From Megalopta genalis (lineage: Eukaryota; Arthropoda; Insecta; Hymenoptera; Halictidae): a DNA stretch of 64,000 nucleotides. Below are positions 59,690-64,000 of the stretch, in pieces (the stretch's first letter is position 1; each line of letters begins with the position of its first letter). The stretch covers positions 9,755,501 to 9,819,500 of the forward strand of contig NC_135019.1 of the NCBI RefSeq assembly GCF_051020955.1, read 5' to 3'. The translations under genes were made by a program, and so were the position numbers. The notes under the pieces are model-generated. The model searched no databases, was not told the origin of the DNA, and saw only the letters and a list, made by a program, of their open reading frames with translations.

Positions 59690-59979
59690 TTAACCCTAGA
59701 AAGATAACCATATGACAACGTACGTAAAAGATAACCATACGCTTCAGAGGCGCATGCTTTTCTAAGGCGTCAATTTTATACTAACAATGGATATTTATTT
59801 AAGTTAATCTAGTCATTTTAAAGGTTTGGCATTATCGTAAAAATAAAATGCATTTATATTATATTTTTTTATATTTTAAGTAATTTTAAACTTAAATCAC
59901 TAGACCTCTATGAAAAATTAACAAAAATCAACAGTCTTCGCAGGCGCCTCTGCGACGTAGGTTATCTTTCTCGGGTTAA
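59690..59979. mobile_element. piggyBac-like miniature element, copy 3 (family B)
   Basis: 290 bp including TTAA at 59690-59693 and 59976-59979. It is almost the same as copy 2: by eye the differences are single bases (ATTATCG for ATTATTG, CTAGACC for CTATACC). Ends CCCTAGAAAGATAACC and complement CCCGAGAAAGATAACC. No coding capacity. Confidence 0.95.
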
Positions 59980-60136
59980 AGTATAGAAAGTATTTTAAAA
60001 ATCCGTAATGTAACGCATCGTGATACGTATAGCAAAGTATTTAACATCGTCAAATTTGTTTACATTAAAAAGAGACTGTTAGAAGTGTAACTGTTGAACG
60101 AGTCAGAAAAGTTCGAGTCGAAAAGTTAATCTGTAT

Positions 60137-60516
60137 TTAACCAGTTAGCAAGAAAACGGTTTGATTTCATGAAATTAACAATTTTATTACTAATATTTAC
60201 TTATTCACTTAACATTAACGTATACTGCATACATGATAAACGAAAAACGCAGGAAAAATCAAATACCTAGAATAGTTAAAAATTCAAATTGCAATTGTCG
60301 AACATTAATATCGTGATATTCTTTTCTAATCTTATTTTTATAACAATGTACACCAATGTAACAAGTAACACCTTCGTGTAGGATCGGCCTGAAAATATTC
60401 AAAACATCTTGAAATTTGAGAATATTCGTTTTCACTAAAATTACAATATAAATAGCCAAGGGTCGCTACTTTTTACGCACGACGAGTATACTCGTCGAAC
60501 AGAGCTAACTGGTTAA
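60137..60516. mobile_element. TTAA element, family K
   Basis: TTAACCAGTTAGC begins it and the exact complement GCTAACTGGTTAA ends it, so nine inner bases plus TTAA match perfectly. An 18-bp perfect palindrome, CGACGAGTATACTCGTCG (60480-60497), lies about 15 bp inside the right end. 380 bp, AT-rich inside; the 66-codon minus frame at 60259-60459 has no recognised domain. Confidence 0.85.
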
Positions 60517-61452
60517 AGTCAAAATGCCATTAAGTGCAAAGGGTGAACCGTCAAACTCAAAAAATCTCACCAAAACAATTTCTCTCACAATGCAGACCGT
60601 AATCAATGTTGCCGAAGAGAGGAAATCGAATACAAAAGTATCCCAAACGCTATGACTACTATGACCACTATGAAACTTCGACAAGCGTGAAGCTCTGAAA
60701 ACGCGTTGATGATACTCATTTTGATCATTGAGCCTGCCGATTCGATTCAGCCCGACTAAAGAGAGTTGCAGATACCTGGTGGCAAACGAATAAGAGGCGT
60801 CGCCCAACCAAAATCCGACAGAGGAGCAGGAGCGAGTTGGTTGGTTAATCGAAGACGGCTGAGTAAAGACCGTTTTGAACGCAGCTGTATCCACTCGATA
60901 CCGGGGCTCCAGTATGTAGACATCCTACAGGATTTTATTGCTTTCCCGACCTGGGGGACCGAAAATGTGTCACCCGCGTTATCCCGGCATCCGTTTTTCC
61001 CTCGTTCCGCGTTTCGCAAACACATCTCTACTTTGCGCATATTTACGATGTGCGCTCATTGTAACCTACTCTTCGGGTCCCCGCAGCGTTCGACCCTCGT
61101 TTTTTGTCAACTCGATTTGTCCCTTGTCGTTCTCGTCCGACGCAATAACAAAAACCGATATAATGGAAAGAAGACAGGCACTTGCGTAAGTAGCGACGGT
61201 TGTTTATTTTTCTGCGGCTCGAAAGCAATTGGAGTGCAGCGGACAGCTATTTTCTTTCGCAAAACAGATAACAAGCTTGCTGACTGCTTTATTCAAAGCT
61301 CGTCGATACTCGAATTCTTCCGAATGAAAAATATCGAATACATTATTCGAACAACTCGTTTGTTCGTTATAAATTATTCCGTCTATTTGTTCGAATAATT
61401 GTTGACTGTTCTTGTTTTTGCGTACTTTCGTACGAATAATATATACATTATA
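60517..61452. other. Unannotated DNA with the longest open frame of the window
   Basis: A 210-codon plus-strand frame (60766-61398) overlaps minus-strand frames of 94-129 codons. Its product has no recognised domain, signal peptide or repeat, and its last third is AT-rich. I do not call it a gene, but among unbroken frames it is the first I would test. Confidence 0.35.
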
Positions 61453-61818
61453 CAGGGTGTCCCAAAAATGTCTCGAAATCCGAAAGTGGTGGGTTTCTCG
61501 GGTCATTTGAAGCAACTTTTTCCTTTACAACAATTTTCTCCGAGGCATCGTTAACGAGTTATTAACGAAAAAACAGTGACCAATGAGAGGCGAGCTCAGC
61601 TGGCGCGAGGCGACCGAGCCAATGAGCGGAACTGGACTTCGTGCGCTAGTTGGCTGGGCCGTCTCGCGTCAACCGTACTCGATTCTTATTGGTCACTGTT
61701 TTTCGTTAATAACTCGTTAACGGTGCCTCGGAGAAAATTTTTGTAAAGGAAGGAGTTGCTTCAAAAGATCCGAGGAAGCCGCCATTTCCGGATTGCGAGA
61801 CATTTTTGGGACACCCTG
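61453..61818. mobile_element. Family A element, copy 10
   Basis: A complete 366-bp copy, CAGGGTGTCCCAAAAATGTC to GACATTTTTGGGACACCCTG, TA on both sides. It is of the same subtype as the copy nested at 20769 (CCGAGGCATCGTTAACGAG, GCTAGTTGGCTGGGCCGTC). Confidence 0.94.
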
Positions 61819-63429
61819 TATGTATATATTTTAAATATGTACATAATATAATTCATATAACATTTTTTTTTAAATATATAATAATATATACATTTTCAGA
61901 ATCAGTCCAATCTCATCGAACGAAATCATTATCGAATCAAAAGTTCGTCGAATCAAATTTCATTCGTTAGCCCGCAACTCTTATCTGTCATTCGAATCAA
62001 ATTTAGCCCAACTCTCACTTTATGCGTTTACGCCCGATTTCCGATAAGATATTAATAATGAATCACGTCGTCGTCATTAAACGTTTTACGCAGTCCCGAT
62101 ACGAAATTCCTCGACGTTCTGTATTTGCGCTTCGTAAATATATTGTAAATGAATCGTTCAGTGCGCAGCATAAATATAGCAATCGAGTTTTCGTTGGACG
62201 TTGTTTAACCGGTGATAAAACGTTCCGATACGTCCGAGTAATCGCGTCGCGAGATAATAAATTTATAAGGGGAGCCGCGTTGTCCTTGCCAGATTTCTAT
62301 TGAAACTAACGCGTCCCTTTCGCGCGCTCGATGTATAAATATTAAGACAGCGTCAGCAATCACGGGGCGTGCTACGTTTTAATTCCGGCAAATAAATACG
62401 TTTTCTGTTTAGCGTTTCGCGGCGATAATATCATGCGCGCGGGACAGCCGAGCGCGCATTGAAAATAATCTATTATGCAACAACTGCGTGCAGACTTAAA
62501 AGTAACGAGTCTGGGCGCGAAATGTACAGCCCGGCGCACAATGGGTGAAAGGGACTGTAATTCGTAGCACTCTGCACAGTTTCTTTCAGACCTCTCCCTT
62601 GCGGAACATTGTACAGAAATATAAACGTATCTTCTGAAAAGTGTTGGGAACCATCAACGCAAAGGAAATGCGGAAATAGTCCGTCGGTGGTCGTGGAAAT
62701 AAAAGCCCAATGACGGGAGACCTCCCATTAAGCGAGCGTTTCTTCTCGTTCGATACGCTTCTTCCGTCATTAAATGTAATTAGGGTGCGCGAAACGGTTA
62801 AACAAAAGACGAGATCATTTTCATATCCATATCCCGTTTCCGGGATGCTCTCGGCTATCTTGCCTTTTCCGGGAACGCGAAATGCATTTCCTTTGACCCG
62901 TGAACCAAACTTTGATGAAGTTTCTGTGCAGCCGTTTTCGAAGAACCCCCGGGTAAAAAATATTATCATCCATATGCAGCACGGTCATTATACCTCCAGT
63001 GACTATAAATTTATTTTCTCGGTGACATCGATTCCGTCGGTGACAGTTCAAAGGATTGACATCCAATATTGCGCTCCGACGAACGTATCGAGAAACATCT
63101 TTGCATCGGACTCATGAAAAATATCGAAATTCATCAATCGCGCGCGAAAAATGCTTACTTTATGGCCGTTGCATCTCGTACCGGTGCATTTTTCTTCTTT
63201 TTTTTAACCAACGAATTTATCGAGCGCCAACACTGCCTCGCCTCCTCCTGTCGACCGTATACACCTCGAAAACATTTCTATGGGTTTACCATACTCTAAC
63301 GTTGACGAACGCCACTGTTTTAGACGTAATGACCGCGTGCAACTCTTTTGTATTATGCTGTTTTCCTCGAGACAGTTTCTAGAAGAGTATTTACGAACAC
63401 GTCGAGCTAAAATTAATGGATTTGTGTGG
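61819..63429. other. Unannotated single-copy DNA
   Basis: Frames of 127-135 codons at 62586-62969 (-) and 62710-63117 (+) overlap each other and show no domain. No repeat recognised. Confidence 0.45.
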
Positions 63430-63760
63430 TTGTTTTCGATGTAATTAGTTATTATTTATTCCTGTGAAGCGTGGAACGTAAATAATATAATATTACGATA
63501 ATGTTGCTTTCCGAAATCGTTTTCCTGAAAAGCATTATGATTACATCAGGTTCCAATGAACAGATTGTTATTGTTGTTTTCGATGTAATTATTTATTATT
63601 TACTCTTCAAGCATGACGCATTGATAACATTATCGTATTACGATAGTGGTACTTTCCAAAATATTTTCTGGAACAGTATTACGGAGAGATTTTTATAGTT
63701 CATTCTGATATAGTTATATATTATTTAATCCTCAAGCACTACTAACATTATAAAAAAATA
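63430..63760. repeat. Diverged tandem repeat, about 140-bp unit
   Basis: GTTGTTTTCGATGTAATTAG (about 63430), GTTGTTTTCGATGTAATTAT (about 63575) and GTTCATTCTGATATAGTTAT (about 63698) start three units that share TATTTAWTCYTCAAGCAYKAC and ATTACGATA-like blocks. Divergence is high. Confidence 0.75.
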
Positions 63761-63883
63761 TATAAATAATATATATGCATTATTATTATATATATTATTT
63801 ATATATTTTTTATAATGTTATATATATATAATTATTATTATATATATTATTTATATAATTGTTTATAATGTTAGTAGTGCTTG
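63733..63883. repeat. AT-rich hairpin
   Basis: CAAGCACTACTAACATTATA and its complement TATAATGTTAGTAGTGCTTG cap a 151-bp palindrome filled with ATATATAATTATTATTATAT. The left cap is also part of the last unit of the preceding tandem repeat, so the hairpin probably arose by inverted duplication of that unit. A (TA)n run follows to 63912. Confidence 0.9.
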
Positions 63884-63884
63884 T

Positions 63885-63918
<34 letters not shown>

Positions 63919-64000
63919 TATAAATAATAAAGCTCCTTTATTCCTTTCTAAAAATACTGTTAAACCAATTTATAATCATGTAATATCACATAATACCATG

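Noticed and set aside
62586..63117. Overlapping frames of 127 and 135 codons
   Set aside because: Opposite-strand overlap with no motif; likely chance in GC-balanced DNA.
63541..63570. ATTACATCAGGT as part of microRNA miR-12
   Set aside because: Only about 12 bases match my memory of the mature sequence, and no flanking hairpin is present.

Overview
The window looks like non-coding DNA from an insect nuclear genome, most likely a hymenopteran (bee or ant type). I base this on a patchwork of AT-rich and CpG-containing GC-rich stretches, many microsatellites, and dense short inverted-repeat transposons of the TA-flanked and TTAA-flanked (piggyBac-like) kinds. The lineage is an inference from general appearance. 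I found no convincing protein-coding exon, tRNA, rRNA or known microRNA. The open frames present are short, unrecognised, or translations of tandem repeats.

The useful content is a landscape of non-autonomous mobile elements. (1) Family A is a TA-flanked element of about 365 bp with CAGGGTGTCCC ends and GC-rich inverted CCAAT-containing arms. It has ten full, partial or expanded copies (2744, 18868, 20769, 25530, 33567, 34110, 47279, 49856, 55246, 61453). The copy at 25530-26568 is a 1.04-kb fold-back with arms of about 400 bp. (2) Family B has three nearly identical copies of about 290 bp (13823, 15158, 59690). Its ends closely resemble those of the moth transposon piggyBac and are flanked by TTAA. 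(3) Several other unrelated-looking TTAA families occur: D (20537, 33468), E (20416), F (12483), G (23720), H (44007), K (60137), and weaker ones I, J, L, N and O. Many carry a short near-perfect palindrome just inside one end. (4) Family C is TA-flanked with CAGTAAT ends (10246, 21781, 32181), and has a compound rearranged cluster at 9056-10540.

Nesting gives a relative history. At 20416-21444, A lies inside D and D inside E. At about 14697-15594, B lies inside a TA element, itself probably inside another TTAA element. The two D copies hold family-A DNA at the same internal junction, which suggests that D and A moved together.

Tandem repeats include a 219-bp satellite-like array (17687-18745), a 58-bp array (11590-11822), a 32-bp minisatellite open in all three minus-strand frames (31791-32158), a degenerate array of about 15 bp (7885-8400), a 140-150-bp array (38063-38425) and many microsatellites. 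The rest, chiefly 3.1-5.8 kb, 22.0-25.5 kb, 26.6-29.8 kb, 34.5-42.6 kb and 50.2-59.7 kb, is mostly single-copy DNA within the window. It could be intron or intergenic DNA holding regulatory elements, but nothing in the sequence alone proves that.
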